Assembly: GCF_001931675.1 (NCBI RefSeq)
Contig: NZ_CP014839.1
Coordinates: forward strand, 2,604,001-2,668,000
DNA: 64,000 nt
Direction: 5' to 3'
DNA from: Pandoraea thiooxydans
Lineage (GTDB): Bacteria; Pseudomonadota; Gammaproteobacteria; Burkholderiales; Burkholderiaceae
Shown here: positions 30,307 to 39,460 of the stretch, one piece after another
Layout of the letters: each line of letters starts with the position of its first letter
Position numbering within the stretch: the stretch's first letter is position 1
Translations under genes and position numbers: made by a program
The notes under the pieces: model-generated
The model's database searches: none
Told to the model about the DNA's origin: nothing
The model's input: the letters and a program-made list of their open reading frames with translations, nothing else

Positions 30307-30435
30307 TTACTTCTGGGCCGCGTTTTCAATGGCATGCCCGGCCGCCGCCGTATCTTTACCAATACCAGCCACCGTATTGCACCCCGCCAGCATCACGCTC
30401 ACCAACGCCAACGCCAGCAAAAAAAGCTTTTTCAT
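30307..30435 (-). CDS. Entericidin A/B-family small lipoprotein
   Basis: A 42-residue predicted lipoprotein. It has a basic start and hydrophobic signal ([15 protein letters not shown]), lipobox LAGC with the acylated Cys at about residue 19, then [20 protein letters not shown], the usual entericidin mature sequence. An AAGGAG ribosome-binding site 6-7 bases before the ATG is among the best in the window. Entericidin pairs act as toxin and antidote in E. coli, but single copies are common elsewhere and their role is unclear. It lies between leuC and leuD on the same strand and is probably cotranscribed. Confidence 0.9.
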   Translation of the reverse strand: MKKLFLLALALVSVMLAGCNTVAGIGKDTAAAGHAIENAAQK

Positions 30436-30488
30436 GATTTCTCCTTATGGGGTAGACGTCGCCAAATGCGACGCCGAGCGGCATCAGA

Positions 30489-31898
30489 TCAAACCAGGCG
30501 ACGAATATCGACGAAATGCCCTTCAATGGCCGCTGCGGCAGCCATCGCGGGACTCACCAAATGCGTACGTCCCCCGGCCCCCTGCCGCCCCTCGAAGTTC
30601 CGGTTCGACGTGGAGGCACAACGCTCGCCTGGCTCGAGACGGTCGGCGTTCATGGCCAGACACATCGAGCACCCGGCTTCGCGCCACTCGAATCCCGCTG
30701 CCTTGAAGATCTGGTCGAGCCCTTCGTGCTCGGCCTGCTCCTTGACGAGCCCCGAGCCCGGCACGACCAAGGCCAGACGCACATTCGTCGCGACACGCTT
30801 GCCGAGCTTCTTCACGACCCACGCTGCGGCGCGGATATCTTCAATGCGAGAGTTCGTGCACGAACCGATAAAAACCTTGTCGATCGCCACATCTTGCAGC
30901 GGTGTATTCGGCTCGAGTCCCATATAGGTCAGGGCTCGCTCCATCGCACTGCGCTTGACGGCATCTTTCTCGCGCTCGGGATCGGGTACACGGTCCTCGA
31001 TACTCACGACCATCTCGGGAGACGTACCCCAGGTGACTTGTGGACGGATCTGGGTGGCGTCGATTTCCACGACGTGGTCGAAATGCGCTCCCGGGTCGGA
31101 ATGCAGGGTGCGCCAGTACGCTTGCGCCTGCTCGAACTCCGGCCCCTGGGGCGCAAAGGGCCGCCCCTTGACGTAGGACACGGTCGTGTCGTCGACGGCG
31201 ACCAGCCCGGCACGCGCGCCCGCCTCGATCGCCATGTTGCAGACCGTCATGCGACCTTCCATCGACAGGGCTCGAATCGCCGGGCCGGCGAATTCGATGG
31301 AATATCCGGTGCCGCCGGCCGTACCGATGCGGCCGATGATCGCCAGCACGATGTCCTTGGCGGAGCAACCCCGCGGCAATTGTCCGTCGACCTTGACCAG
31401 CATGTTCTTGCTTTTCTTCATCAGCAAGGTCTGGGTCGCCAGGACGTGTTCGACTTCCGAAGTTCCAATGCCAAAAGCCAGGGCACCGAAGGCCCCGTGA
31501 GTCGACGTATGGGAATCGCCGCACACGACGGTCATGCCGGGCAACGTTGCGCCCTGCTCCGGTCCGATGACGTGAACGATACCCTGACGCGAGTCGTTCA
31601 TCTTGAACTGTGTGATGCCGTAATCATCGCAATTGTGATCGAGCGTTTCGACCTGCAATCGCGAGATGGGATCGGCAATGCCGTCGGATCGATCGGTGGT
31701 GGGTACATTATGATCCGACACCGCCAGATTCGCGCTGATGCGCCAAACCGGCCGGCCAGCCAGCTTCAGTCCTTCAAAAGCTTGCGGGCTGGTGACCTCA
31801 TGCAGCAATTGACGATCGATATAAAGCAAGGCGGTGCCATCCTCTTCGGTATGGACCACATGAGCATCCCACAATTTGTCGTACAGCGTCTTAGCCAT
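30489..31898 (-). CDS. leuC: 3-isopropylmalate dehydratase large subunit
   Basis: LeuC is the [4Fe-4S]-containing subunit of isopropylmalate isomerase, moving the hydroxyl group of isopropylmalate. The start chosen is ATG 31898 ([20 protein letters not shown], 469 residues). The iron-sulfur ligands are in [12 protein letters not shown] and [11 protein letters not shown], and [20 protein letters not shown] is conserved. It is the first gene of a run through asd. A 163-bp gap with a terminator separates it from gltA. Confidence 0.98.
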   Translation of the reverse strand: MAKTLYDKLWDAHVVHTEEDGTALLYIDRQLLHEVTSPQAFEGLKLAGRPVWRISANLAVSDHNVPTTDRSDGIADPISRLQVETLDHNCDDYGITQFKMNDSRQGIVHVIGPEQGATLPGMTVVCGDSHTSTHGAFGALAFGIGTSEVEHVLATQTLLMKKSKNMLVKVDGQLPRGCSAKDIVLAIIGRIGTAGGTGYSIEFAGPAIRALSMEGRMTVCNMAIEAGARAGLVAVDDTTVSYVKGRPFAPQGPEFEQAQAYWRTLHSDPGAHFDHVVEIDATQIRPQVTWGTSPEMVVSIEDRVPDPEREKDAVKRSAMERALTYMGLEPNTPLQDVAIDKVFIGSCTNSRIEDIRAAAWVVKKLGKRVATNVRLALVVPGSGLVKEQAEHEGLDQIFKAAGFEWREAGCSMCLAMNADRLEPGERCASTSNRNFEGRQGAGGRTHLVSPAMAAAAAIEGHFVDIRRLV

Positions 31899-31968
31899 GA
31901 TTGCAGAGCCGGGCAAAATCGTTTTATGAATTTTTCATTATGCCATAGCGTAAAAGCGGCTGCGTCCT

Positions 31969-32017
31969 AAAAAAACCCCCGGCGCCAACGCGCATATGCG
32001 TCGGCCACCGGGGGTTT
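31969..32017 (-). terminator. Intrinsic terminator downstream of gltA
   Basis: On the minus strand, AAACCCCCGG (32017-32008) pairs with CCGGGGGTTT (31982-31973), continued by an A-run on the plus strand that gives a T-run in the transcript. It lies about 45 bp after the gltA stop and ends the sdh-gltA operon before leuC. Confidence 0.85.
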
Positions 32018-32060
32018 AGGAGCGCCGAGCGAGGCCCTGTCGGCCGGCCTCGGACGCTGA

Positions 32061-33362
32061 TCAGCGCTTGTCGATCGCGGGCACGTCGCGCTTGGTTGCG
32101 CCGACGAACAATTGGCGCGGACGACCAATCTTCTGATCCGCTTCGGAGATCATCTCGTTCCACTGGGCGATCCAGCCGACCGTGCGGGCCATCGCAAAAA
32201 TGCAAGTGAACATCGAGGTCGGAATGCCCAGCGCGCGCTGCACGATGCCCGAGTAGAAATCGACGTTCGGATACAGTTTGCGCGACACGAAGTATTCGTC
32301 CTCGAGGGCAATTTTCTCGAGCTGCATGGCGAGCTTGAACAACGGATCGTCGTGCAGGCCAAGCTCTTCGAGCACTTCATGGCAGGTCTCGCGCATCAAC
32401 TTGGCACGCGGGTCGTAATTCTTGTAGACACGGTGACCGAAGCCCATCAGCTTGACACCCGAATTCTTGTCCTTCACTTGCTTGATGAACTCGGGGATTT
32501 TGTCCGGCGATCCGATCTGCTCGAGCATGTTCAGCGCGGCCTCGTTCGCACCACCGTGAGCCGGCCCCCACAGGCAGGCAATCCCCGCGGCGATACAGGC
32601 AAACGGATTGGCACCCGACGAACCCGACAGGCGAACCGTCGAGGTCGAAGCATTTTGCTCGTGATCTGCGTGCAAAATCAGGATGCGGTCAAGGGCCCGC
32701 ACCAGTACGTCGTTGACCTTGTAATCTTCGCAAGGATTGGCGAACATCATGCGCATGAAGTTGGCGCTGTACGACAGGTCGTTGCGCGGATAGGCGAACG
32801 GCTGCCCCACGCTGTACTTGTAGGCCATCGCCACCAGCGTCGGCAGCTTGGCGATCAGACGGATCGCCGAAACTTCACGATGGTTGGGATTGTTGATATC
32901 CAGCGAGTCGTGATAGAAGGCCGACAAGGCACCGACGGCGGCCACGAGAATGGCCATCGGATGCGCATCGCGGCGGAAGCCGCGGAAAAAGAACTGCATC
33001 TGCTCATGCACCAGCGTGTGATGCGTGACGGTATTGACGAACTCCTTTTTCTGGGCGGCGTTGGGCAATTCACCCTTGAGCAGCAGATAGGAGGTCTCCA
33101 GGAAATCGCACGACTGCGCCAGCTGCTCGATCGGATAGCCGCGATACAGCAACTCGCCCTTATCGCCGTCGATATAGGTGATCTCCGAATTGCAAGCCGC
33201 TGTCGACATGAACCCCGGGTCATAAGTGAACTTGCCTGTCTGGCCGTACAGCTTGCGGATATCGATGACATCCGGGCCCATCGTACCCTGATAGATCGGC
33301 ATTTCGACGCTCGGCGAGCCATCGGAGAATGATAGGGTGGCTTTAACTTCAGACGGAGTCAT
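32061..33362 (-). CDS. gltA: Citrate synthase
   Basis: GltA condenses oxaloacetate and acetyl-CoA to citrate. The 433-residue length and sequence fit the NADH-regulated hexameric type. Catalytic His residues are in [11 protein letters not shown] and [15 protein letters not shown], and the catalytic Asp is in [25 protein letters not shown] directly before the ATG contains the ribosome-binding site. It is the last gene of the sdh operon, 28 bp after sdhE. Confidence 0.98.
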   Translation of the reverse strand: MTPSEVKATLSFSDGSPSVEMPIYQGTMGPDVIDIRKLYGQTGKFTYDPGFMSTAACNSEITYIDGDKGELLYRGYPIEQLAQSCDFLETSYLLLKGELPNAAQKKEFVNTVTHHTLVHEQMQFFFRGFRRDAHPMAILVAAVGALSAFYHDSLDINNPNHREVSAIRLIAKLPTLVAMAYKYSVGQPFAYPRNDLSYSANFMRMMFANPCEDYKVNDVLVRALDRILILHADHEQNASTSTVRLSGSSGANPFACIAAGIACLWGPAHGGANEAALNMLEQIGSPDKIPEFIKQVKDKNSGVKLMGFGHRVYKNYDPRAKLMRETCHEVLEELGLHDDPLFKLAMQLEKIALEDEYFVSRKLYPNVDFYSGIVQRALGIPTSMFTCIFAMARTVGWIAQWNEMISEADQKIGRPRQLFVGATKRDVPAIDKR

Positions 33363-33390
33363 ATCGTATCCTCAAAAATAAGTCGAAATC

Positions 33391-33663
33391 CTATACGGAG
33401 CGCAGTAGCGCAAGCACATGGCGCACATCCGGTCCATCCAGATCGGCATCGGGCTCCTTGCGGGCCAACAGCAGATCCATCAGATCGTTGTCGCTCAAAT
33501 CGAACAGCTTGGTCAAAGCGCCAACGTCCTGATCCGAGAGCGCCGCTTCGTGCTTGGCGAAGAAACGCTCCAGAATCAGATCGTTTTCTAGCAGGCCGCG
33601 GCGCGCCCGCCAACGCAAGCGCGCGCGTTTGATCGGGTCGGCCTGATGAGTATTGGCTTCCAT
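33391..33663 (-). CDS. sdhE: Succinate dehydrogenase assembly factor SdhE
   Basis: SdhE helps attach FAD covalently to the flavoprotein subunit SdhA. The 90-residue product has the conserved RGxxE motif (WRARRGLLENDLILERFF) and the family helix bundle ending in LLRSV. It lies one base after the sdhB stop region and ahead of gltA, the usual place. Confidence 0.92.
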   Translation of the reverse strand: MEANTHQADPIKRARLRWRARRGLLENDLILERFFAKHEAALSDQDVGALTKLFDLSDNDLMDLLLARKEPDADLDGPDVRHVLALLRSV

Positions 33664-33664
33664 A

Positions 33665-34369
33665 TCAGACCGTGCGACGCACCATCAACTCTTTGATCTT
33701 GCCGATGGCCTTGGTGGGGTTCAGCCCCTTCGGGCAGACGTCCACACAATTCATGATCGTATGGCAGCGGAACAGTCGATACGGATCTTCAAGGTTGTCC
33801 AACCGCTCGCCAGTGGCGCGATCACGGCTGTCGGCAATGAAGCGGTAAGCCTGCAGCAGCCCGGCCGGACCGACGAATTTGTCGGGATTCCACCAGAAGC
33901 TCGGGCACGACGTCGAGCAGCTCGCGCACAAAATGCATTCGTACAGGCCATCGAGCTCGTCACGCTCCTGCGGCGACTGCAGGCGCTCCTTCTCGGGCGG
34001 CGGCTCGTCGTTGACGAGGTATGGCTTGATCGAATGATACTGATTGAAGAAGTGCGTCATATCGACGATCAGGTCGCGGATCACCGGCAGCCCAGGCAGC
34101 GGCTTGAGTACGATTTTCTGCGGCAGATCATTCATGTTGGTCTGGCAAGCCAGGCCATTCTTGCCGTTGATGTTCATCGCGTCGGAGCCGCACACGCCTT
34201 CGCGGCACGAACGACGGAACGCAATGCCTTCATCGATTTTCTTCAGCTTGCCCAGAGCATCGAGCAGCATGCGCTCATGGCCATCCAGTTCGACCTCGTA
34301 GGTCTGCATGTAAGGCGCTGCGTCCTTGTCCGGATCGTATCGGTAAATCTCGAAAGTACGTTTGCTCAT
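33665..34369 (-). CDS. sdhB: Succinate dehydrogenase iron-sulfur subunit
   Basis: SdhB carries electrons from FAD to quinone through three iron-sulfur clusters. In the 234-residue product the [2Fe-2S] ligands are in [19 protein letters not shown] and the following LAC; [4Fe-4S] and [3Fe-4S] ligands are in [17 protein letters not shown] and [17 protein letters not shown]. It follows sdhA by 18 bp. Confidence 0.98.
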   Translation of the reverse strand: MSKRTFEIYRYDPDKDAAPYMQTYEVELDGHERMLLDALGKLKKIDEGIAFRRSCREGVCGSDAMNINGKNGLACQTNMNDLPQKIVLKPLPGLPVIRDLIVDMTHFFNQYHSIKPYLVNDEPPPEKERLQSPQERDELDGLYECILCASCSTSCPSFWWNPDKFVGPAGLLQAYRFIADSRDRATGERLDNLEDPYRLFRCHTIMNCVDVCPKGLNPTKAIGKIKELMVRRTV

Positions 34370-34387
34370 GTTGCGAGTCCCTATTCC

Positions 34388-36163
34388 TTAGAACGTCCGA
34401 GCCTTCGGCGGCACGGATTCGACCGTCAGCGGCTTCATCTGTACCGGCTTGTATTCGAGTCGGTTATCGTCGCTGTACCAAAGCGAGTGACGCAGCCAGT
34501 TCTCGTCGTCGCGGTCGGGGTAATCACGGTGTGCGTGCGCGCCGCGGCTTTCCTTGCGCGCCTCGGCGGCGATCATGGTGGCCTTGGCTACCTCGATCAG
34601 GTTGGCCACTTCGAGCGCTTCCATGCGCGCGGTGTTGAACACCTTCGACTTGTCCTTCAGATGAATGTGCTGCACGCGCTCGGCGACATCCTTGATCTGC
34701 TGCACGCCTTCAGCCAACAGCTCCGACGTACGGAACACGCCGGCGTGGGTTTGCATGGTCTTGCGGATATCGTTCGCGACGTCCTGCGCGTATTCTCCGG
34801 AGGAGGATCCGTCGAGTCTGGCCAGGCGCTCGAGGGCACGGTCGGCGGCGTCGGCCGGCAACGGCTTGTGCTCGCCCGCGCTCTTGACGAAGTCGATGAT
34901 GTGGTCGCCGGCGGAGCGGCCAAACACCACCAGATCGAGCAGCGAATTGGTACCCAGGCGATTGGCGCCGTGCACCGACACGCACGAGCATTCACCCACG
35001 GCGTAAAAACCGTTGATCGGCGTACTCGTCCCATTCGCCGTGCCGACCACCTGTCCGTGATAGTTGGTCGGAATGCCGCCCATCTGGTAGTGAATGGTCG
35101 GCACCACCGGAATCGGTTCCTTGATGCAATCGACGTTGGCGAACTTCAGCGAAATTTCACGAATCGACGGCAGGCGCTTCAGAATCGTCTCCGCACCGAT
35201 GTGCGACAGGTCGAGCAGCACGTAGTCGCCATTCGGGCCACAGCCGCGGCCTTCCTTGATTTCCTGGTCCATCGAGCGCGACACGAAGTCACGCGGGGCC
35301 AAATCCTTCAGCGTCGGTGCGTAGCGCTCCATGAAACGCTCGCCGTTGGAGTTACGCAAAATACCACCCTCGCCGCGCACCCCTTCGGTGATCAGCACAC
35401 CCGCGCCAGCCACGCCAGTCGGGTGGAACTGCCAAAACTCCATGTCCTCGAGCGGCACCCCGGCGCGCGCAGCCATCCCCAGGCCATCGCCAGTATTGAT
35501 GTAAGCATTGGTCGAAGCGGCGTAGACGCGCCCGGCACCGCCGGTCGCGAACAGCGTGCACTTGGCTTCGAGAATATGCACTTCGCCGGTCTCGAGTTCG
35601 AGCGCCGAGACGCCCAGCACATCGCCATGCTGATCGCGAATCAGGTCGAGCGCCATCCATTCGACAAAGAAATGCGTCTTGGCGCGGACGTTTTGCTGAT
35701 ACAGCGTATGCAACAGCGCGTGGCCAGTCCGGTCGGCTGCCGCGCAGGCGCGTTGCACCGGCTTTTCGCCGTAGTTCGCGGTATGTCCGCCGAACGGACG
35801 CTGATAGATGGTGCCGTCGGGGTTGCGGTCGAACGGCATGCCGAAATGTTCCAGCTCGTAGACCGCGTGCGGCGCTTCGCGGCACATGAACTCGATGGCG
35901 TCCTGGTCGCCCAGCCAATCGGAGCCTTTGATCGTGTCGTAGAAATGGAAGTGCCAGTTGTCTTCGCTCATATTGCCCAGCGACGCACCGATACCGCCTT
36001 GCGCGGCCACCGTATGCGAGCGCGTCGGGAACACCTTGGACAGCACCGCAACCGACAGGCCGGCCTTCGCCAACTGCAGAGATGCGCGCATGCCGGAGCC
36101 GCCGGCACCGACGATGACAACGTCAAAACGGCGGCGCGGCAGGGAATTTTTTATTGCAACCAT
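34388..36163 (-). CDS. sdhA: Succinate dehydrogenase flavoprotein subunit
   Basis: SdhA oxidises succinate to fumarate with covalently bound FAD. The start chosen is ATG 36163 (MVAIKNSLPRRRFDVVIVGA, 591 residues); the longer frame runs into sdhD. The dinucleotide-binding VIVGAGGSGMRASLQLA, the flavinylation site FPTRSHTVAAQGGIGAS and the active-site HPTGVAGAGVLITEGVRGEG are all present. It is 4 bp after the sdhD stop. Confidence 0.98.
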   Translation of the reverse strand: MVAIKNSLPRRRFDVVIVGAGGSGMRASLQLAKAGLSVAVLSKVFPTRSHTVAAQGGIGASLGNMSEDNWHFHFYDTIKGSDWLGDQDAIEFMCREAPHAVYELEHFGMPFDRNPDGTIYQRPFGGHTANYGEKPVQRACAAADRTGHALLHTLYQQNVRAKTHFFVEWMALDLIRDQHGDVLGVSALELETGEVHILEAKCTLFATGGAGRVYAASTNAYINTGDGLGMAARAGVPLEDMEFWQFHPTGVAGAGVLITEGVRGEGGILRNSNGERFMERYAPTLKDLAPRDFVSRSMDQEIKEGRGCGPNGDYVLLDLSHIGAETILKRLPSIREISLKFANVDCIKEPIPVVPTIHYQMGGIPTNYHGQVVGTANGTSTPINGFYAVGECSCVSVHGANRLGTNSLLDLVVFGRSAGDHIIDFVKSAGEHKPLPADAADRALERLARLDGSSSGEYAQDVANDIRKTMQTHAGVFRTSELLAEGVQQIKDVAERVQHIHLKDKSKVFNTARMEALEVANLIEVAKATMIAAEARKESRGAHAHRDYPDRDDENWLRHSLWYSDDNRLEYKPVQMKPLTVESVPPKARTF

Positions 36164-36167
36164 GCTT

Positions 36168-36533
36168 TTAAACTCTCCAGAGAATCTGTGCGGCATAGCC
36201 GGCACACGCCAGCAACCAGACAATCGTCAGCACTTGCAGAACCAGGCGCACACCGACCGGTTTGACATAATCCATCCAGATGTCGCGCACGCCGACCCAG
36301 GCGTGGTAGAACAAGGAAAGCAACGTGACGAAGGTCGCCAGTTTCATCCACTGATTGGCGAAAATGCCCGCCCAGCCGTCGTACGAAAAATCCTTCGCAG
36401 TGAAAAACCACACCAGAAGAATCACCGTGTAGATGGCCATGACGCAAGCCGTGACGCGCTGCGCAAGCCAATCGCGCAAGCCGTAATGCGCCCCCACCAC
36501 CAAGCGCTTGGAACCGATATTGTTGTTGGCCAT
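36168..36533 (-). CDS. sdhD: Succinate dehydrogenase membrane anchor subunit SdhD
   Basis: SdhD is one of two membrane subunits that bind heme b and ubiquinone. The 121-residue product has three predicted transmembrane helices (VTACVMAIYTVILLVWFF; WMKLATFVTLLSLFYHAWVG; LVLQVLTIVWLLACAGYAAQ). The heme/quinone-side motif YHAWVGVRDIWMDYVKP is typical. Its start overlaps the sdhC stop by one base. Confidence 0.95.
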   Translation of the reverse strand: MANNNIGSKRLVVGAHYGLRDWLAQRVTACVMAIYTVILLVWFFTAKDFSYDGWAGIFANQWMKLATFVTLLSLFYHAWVGVRDIWMDYVKPVGVRLVLQVLTIVWLLACAGYAAQILWRV

Positions 36534-36946
36534 CAGAAGGCTCCAAATAGTTTGAGGGCGATTGCCACGGTGAGCAGCAACGAAAGCACGAGCACCACCA
36601 GTGCCGAGCTGCGGCCGCGTTCCTTGGTCACGAGGTGATGGTTCGTGTCCATGCGCAAGTGGCGCACGCCGGCCAGCAAGTGATGCAGGAAACCCCAGGA
36701 GAGAACAATGAGAACAACTTTGACAAATCCGTTGGAGACAACAGACTTGAAGGTCAGGAAACTGATCTCTGAAGTGAGACTTTGCTCAAACAGATAGAGG
36801 ACGAACGGTAAGAGAAGGAACATCAACGCACCGCTGATGCGATGCAGAATGGACACGATGCCAGCCGGCGGAAGTCGATAAGACACAATCTGCCCAATAC
36901 CGATATTCCGATAAACTGGCCTCTCTTTTTTTACGACTTCAGCCAT
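36533..36946 (-). CDS. sdhC: Succinate dehydrogenase cytochrome b556 subunit
   Basis: SdhC is the second membrane anchor and gives a heme b ligand. The start chosen is ATG 36946 (MAEVVKKERPVYRNIGIGQI, 137 residues); an ATG four codons earlier is possible. It has three hydrophobic helices, the quinone-site segment GIVSILHRISGALMFL and the heme-ligand region FLHHLLAGVRHLRMDTNHH. It is the first gene of sdhCDAB-sdhE-gltA. Confidence 0.95.
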   Translation of the reverse strand: MAEVVKKERPVYRNIGIGQIVSYRLPPAGIVSILHRISGALMFLLLPFVLYLFEQSLTSEISFLTFKSVVSNGFVKVVLIVLSWGFLHHLLAGVRHLRMDTNHHLVTKERGRSSALVVLVLSLLLTVAIALKLFGAF

Positions 36947-36977
36947 ACTAGACCCCATGTAGTTACGTCAGCCCAAG

Positions 36978-37006
36978 ATTCTAGCGCTGTTTTTAGTGCA
37001 TTGCAC
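36978..37006 (-). promoter_or_regulatory. Candidate sdhC promoter and 11-bp inverted repeat
   Basis: On the minus strand TAGAAT (36983-36978) follows TGCAAT by 16 bp, about 32 bp before the sdhC start. GTGCATTGCAC at 36996-37006 is an inverted repeat centred on one base and overlaps the -35 area. Both calls rest on pattern only. Confidence 0.35.
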
Positions 37007-37078
37007 CAACGCACCCCGGCACAGCACCGCCGGCATGGCGCCGCCCGGCAAGATGGGCTGGCGTCGGGAACATCACCG

Positions 37079-37876
37079 TCAACTCAATTCGTTCTCATAA
37101 TAGTGCCGCGTGGTGACATACCACCCACGACGCACTTCCACCGGCCGGTCTCCATAAGTGTAGGAAACCCTTTCGACATTCAACAGGGGAAATCCGACCG
37201 GCACCTTCAGCAAGTCCGCAATGGCCTCATCGGCGGCCACTGCCCGAATTTTCTCAACGGCTCGGATCATGCGTGTCCCGAATTCGGTCTCGAACAATCC
37301 GTACATCGGCCCCTTGTAATCGTTCAGGCGCTCCGCCGTCAGCCCGCGGAACAGCACGCCGGGCAACCAGATCTCGTCGAGCACGGTCGGAGCATCCGAA
37401 AAGTCGAGTGCACGGCGAATCAGAATGACGCTGTCACCGGCACGCAAATTGAGTTGCCGGGCGATCTCCGCGGGAGCACGCAACCGGCGGCATTCGATCA
37501 GGCGGCTGGGCGGATGCTCCTGCTCGCCGCTGTCCGGCACCAAACGCAGGAATCGGAACTGCACCAGATCTTCGTGATGCGTGGCGACAAAAGTACCCCG
37601 CCCCTGCCGCCGCACCAGCAGATTCTCCGCCGCCAGATCATCGATGGCCTTGCGTACCGTCCCCTGGCTCACCTTGAAGCGGCTCGCCAACTCGATCTCG
37701 CTGGGAATGATTTCGCCCGGCCGCCATTCGCCGGTTTGCAGGCTCTGCGTGATCAGTGCCTTGATTTGCTGGTATAACGGGCTGAATGTCGGCGAAGAGC
37801 CCTCGCGCGTCAACTCCTGCCGTTGCTCGGCATCGCTGGCGGCGCCTTGATTCGTGTCCCTGGCATTCGCGTTCAT
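37079..37876 (-). CDS. GntR/HutC-family transcriptional regulator
   Basis: A 265-residue regulator. Residues about 30-100 form a winged helix of GntR type (YQQIKALITQSLQTGEWRPG, EIELASRFKVSQGTVRKAID, RRQGRGTFVATHH). The C-terminal UTRA ligand-binding domain ends in ERVSYTYGDRPVEVRRGWYV. The start chosen is ATG 37876; a TTG six codons upstream is possible. It is divergent from mdh and lies upstream of sdhC. A perfect 28-bp palindrome 53 bp before its start is the likely operator for it and for mdh. The effector is unknown; a TCA-cycle acid is plausible from context. Confidence 0.9.
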   Translation of the reverse strand: MNANARDTNQGAASDAEQRQELTREGSSPTFSPLYQQIKALITQSLQTGEWRPGEIIPSEIELASRFKVSQGTVRKAIDDLAAENLLVRRQGRGTFVATHHEDLVQFRFLRLVPDSGEQEHPPSRLIECRRLRAPAEIARQLNLRAGDSVILIRRALDFSDAPTVLDEIWLPGVLFRGLTAERLNDYKGPMYGLFETEFGTRMIRAVEKIRAVAADEAIADLLKVPVGFPLLNVERVSYTYGDRPVEVRRGWYVTTRHYYENELS

Positions 37877-37928
37877 GCCGGAATTTGACCACAAAACGAG
37901 GGGCCGCGTCTATTCAAAAACAGCAATA

Positions 37929-37956
37929 ATCTTATGTCTTATATAAGACATAAGAT
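37929..37956. promoter_or_regulatory. 28-bp perfect palindrome, probable GntR operator
   Basis: The half ATCTTATGTCTTAT (37929-37942) is followed at once by its exact reverse complement (37943-37956). Each half holds two copies of TCTTAT, giving four half-sites; the core GTCTTATATAAGAC looks like a complete GntR-type site and the outer copies a second shell. It lies 53 bp upstream of the GntR gene and 4 bp before the mdh -35 box. Confidence 0.8.
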
Positions 37957-37960
37957 ATTG

Positions 37961-37989
37961 TTGACATTCGTTTGCCTCACTCCTACACT
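37961..37989 (+). promoter_or_regulatory. mdh promoter (TTGACA-N17-TACACT)
   Basis: A consensus -35 TTGACA at 37961-37966 and -10 TACACT at 37984-37989 with 17-bp spacing read toward mdh. The start site would be near 37996, leaving a 5' leader of about 188 bases before the mdh ATG. The leader has no gene or recognised riboswitch. Confidence 0.75.
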
Positions 37990-38183
37990 GGCGCGGGCAA
38001 AAGGGGCTGGAAGCGCGGCTGCATACGGAGTATCGTGTCGCAAGTGCACTTTTAATGGTGCGCCATCCCGTCATTCCAACCCCATTTTCACGGAGTCTGG
38101 CTGTCAGCCAAGAGCGGCGAGGCTTGCCGCCGTTGGCGCATGACACGACTTCGCAGGTATTTCGTTACGTCTGGAGAATTCTC

Positions 38184-39167
38184 ATGGCAAAACCCGCAAT
38201 GCGCGTTGCCGTTACTGGCGCCGCCGGTCAAATCGGCTATTCCCTACTGTTCCGCATCGCCAATGGCGACATGCTGGGCAAGGATCAGCCCGTCATCCTG
38301 CAATTGCTCGACTTGCCGCAAGCGCAAGCGGCTGTCAAGGGTGTCGTCATGGAACTGGAAGACTGCGCGTTTCCGCTGCTGCAAGGCGTGGTCGTGACCG
38401 ATGATCCCAAGGTCGCGTTCAAGGACATCGACGTGGCATTGCTGGTCGGCGCACGCCCCCGCAGCAAGGGCATGGAGCGCAAGGACCTGCTGACGGCCAA
38501 CGCCGAGATCTTCACCGTGCAGGGCCGCGCCCTCAACGAGGTCGCCAAGCGCAGTGTCAAGATCCTGGTGGTCGGCAACCCCGCCAACACCAACGCCTAT
38601 ATTGCGATGAAATCGGCGCCCGATCTGGCGAAGGAAAATTTCACCGCGATGCTGCGCCTGGATCACAACCGCGCCCTGTCGCAAATCGCAGCCAAGACGG
38701 GCAAGGCAGTCGCCGACATCGAAAAGCTCGCGGTGTGGGGCAATCACTCCCCGACCATGTACCCCGACTATCGTTTTGCCACGATCGGCGGCCAAAGCGT
38801 GAAGGCCATGATCAACGACGACGCCTGGAACCGCGACGTGTTCATTCCGACCGTGGGCAAGCGCGGCGCGGCCATCATCGAAGCGCGTGGCCTCTCGTCT
38901 GCTGCATCGGCAGCCAATGCGGCCATCGACCACGTGCATGACTGGGTACTGGGCAGCAACGGCAAATGGGTCACGATGGGCATTCCGTCCGACGGCTCCT
39001 ACGGCATTCCGGAAGACGTCATCTACGGCGTGCCGGTGATTTGCGCCAATGGCCAATACACTCGTGTGAGCGGCCTGGAAATCGACGCATTCTCGCGCGA
39101 GAAAATGGACGGCACGCTGCAGGAACTGCTCGAAGAACGCGAAGGCGTCAAGCATCTGCTGCCGTAA
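38184..39167 (+). CDS. mdh: Malate dehydrogenase
   Basis: Mdh oxidises malate to oxaloacetate with NAD. The start chosen is ATG 38184 ([20 protein letters not shown], 327 residues) with TGGAGA upstream. The NAD-binding [17 protein letters not shown], substrate-binding arginines in [27 protein letters not shown] and the catalytic His in [12 protein letters not shown] are present. This is the cytosolic-type (LDH-like group) MDH common in beta-proteobacteria. It is read from the GntR/palindrome promoter. Confidence 0.98.
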   Translation: MAKPAMRVAVTGAAGQIGYSLLFRIANGDMLGKDQPVILQLLDLPQAQAAVKGVVMELEDCAFPLLQGVVVTDDPKVAFKDIDVALLVGARPRSKGMERKDLLTANAEIFTVQGRALNEVAKRSVKILVVGNPANTNAYIAMKSAPDLAKENFTAMLRLDHNRALSQIAAKTGKAVADIEKLAVWGNHSPTMYPDYRFATIGGQSVKAMINDDAWNRDVFIPTVGKRGAAIIEARGLSSAASAANAAIDHVHDWVLGSNGKWVTMGIPSDGSYGIPEDVIYGVPVICANGQYTRVSGLEIDAFSREKMDGTLQELLEEREGVKHLLP

Positions 39168-39212
39168 TTCAATTTGACGATACGCCGGCGCTCGGTTTGG
39201 CGCGCCGGCGCG

Positions 39213-39245
39213 GCCGGTGCATCAGGCACCGGCGTTTCATCGAGT
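39213..39245 (+). terminator. Probable terminator of mdh
   Basis: GCCGGTGC (39213-39220) and GCACCGGC (39226-39233) form an 8-bp stem with a 5-base loop, followed by GTTTCAT and a T-rich stretch (CTTTTTGG). It lies 45 bp after the mdh stop. The immediate T-run is weak. Confidence 0.5.
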
Positions 39246-39460
39246 CTTTTTGGCAAAAAGCAAGTGAACACGAAATCGCCGTTACCGCATGGCGCCGTCA
39301 CCAAAGACTATTTGGCTTTTTGCCCAAAGGATTGGCTCTCTCCCTCGCGACACGCTGCGCCGGGTCACCAAAAGTGAAATATTTTGTATTCAACCACCGG
39401 TGCGCGCGTAGTTCATACGATAATTTGCGCGTTGCGTTCCCTGACACTTGGAGAGTTGAA

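Noticed and set aside
33653-36265. 870-codon open frame on the plus strand across sdhB-sdhA
   Set aside because: Antisense shadow of two well-conserved genes; composition rich in His/Arg and no family match by eye.
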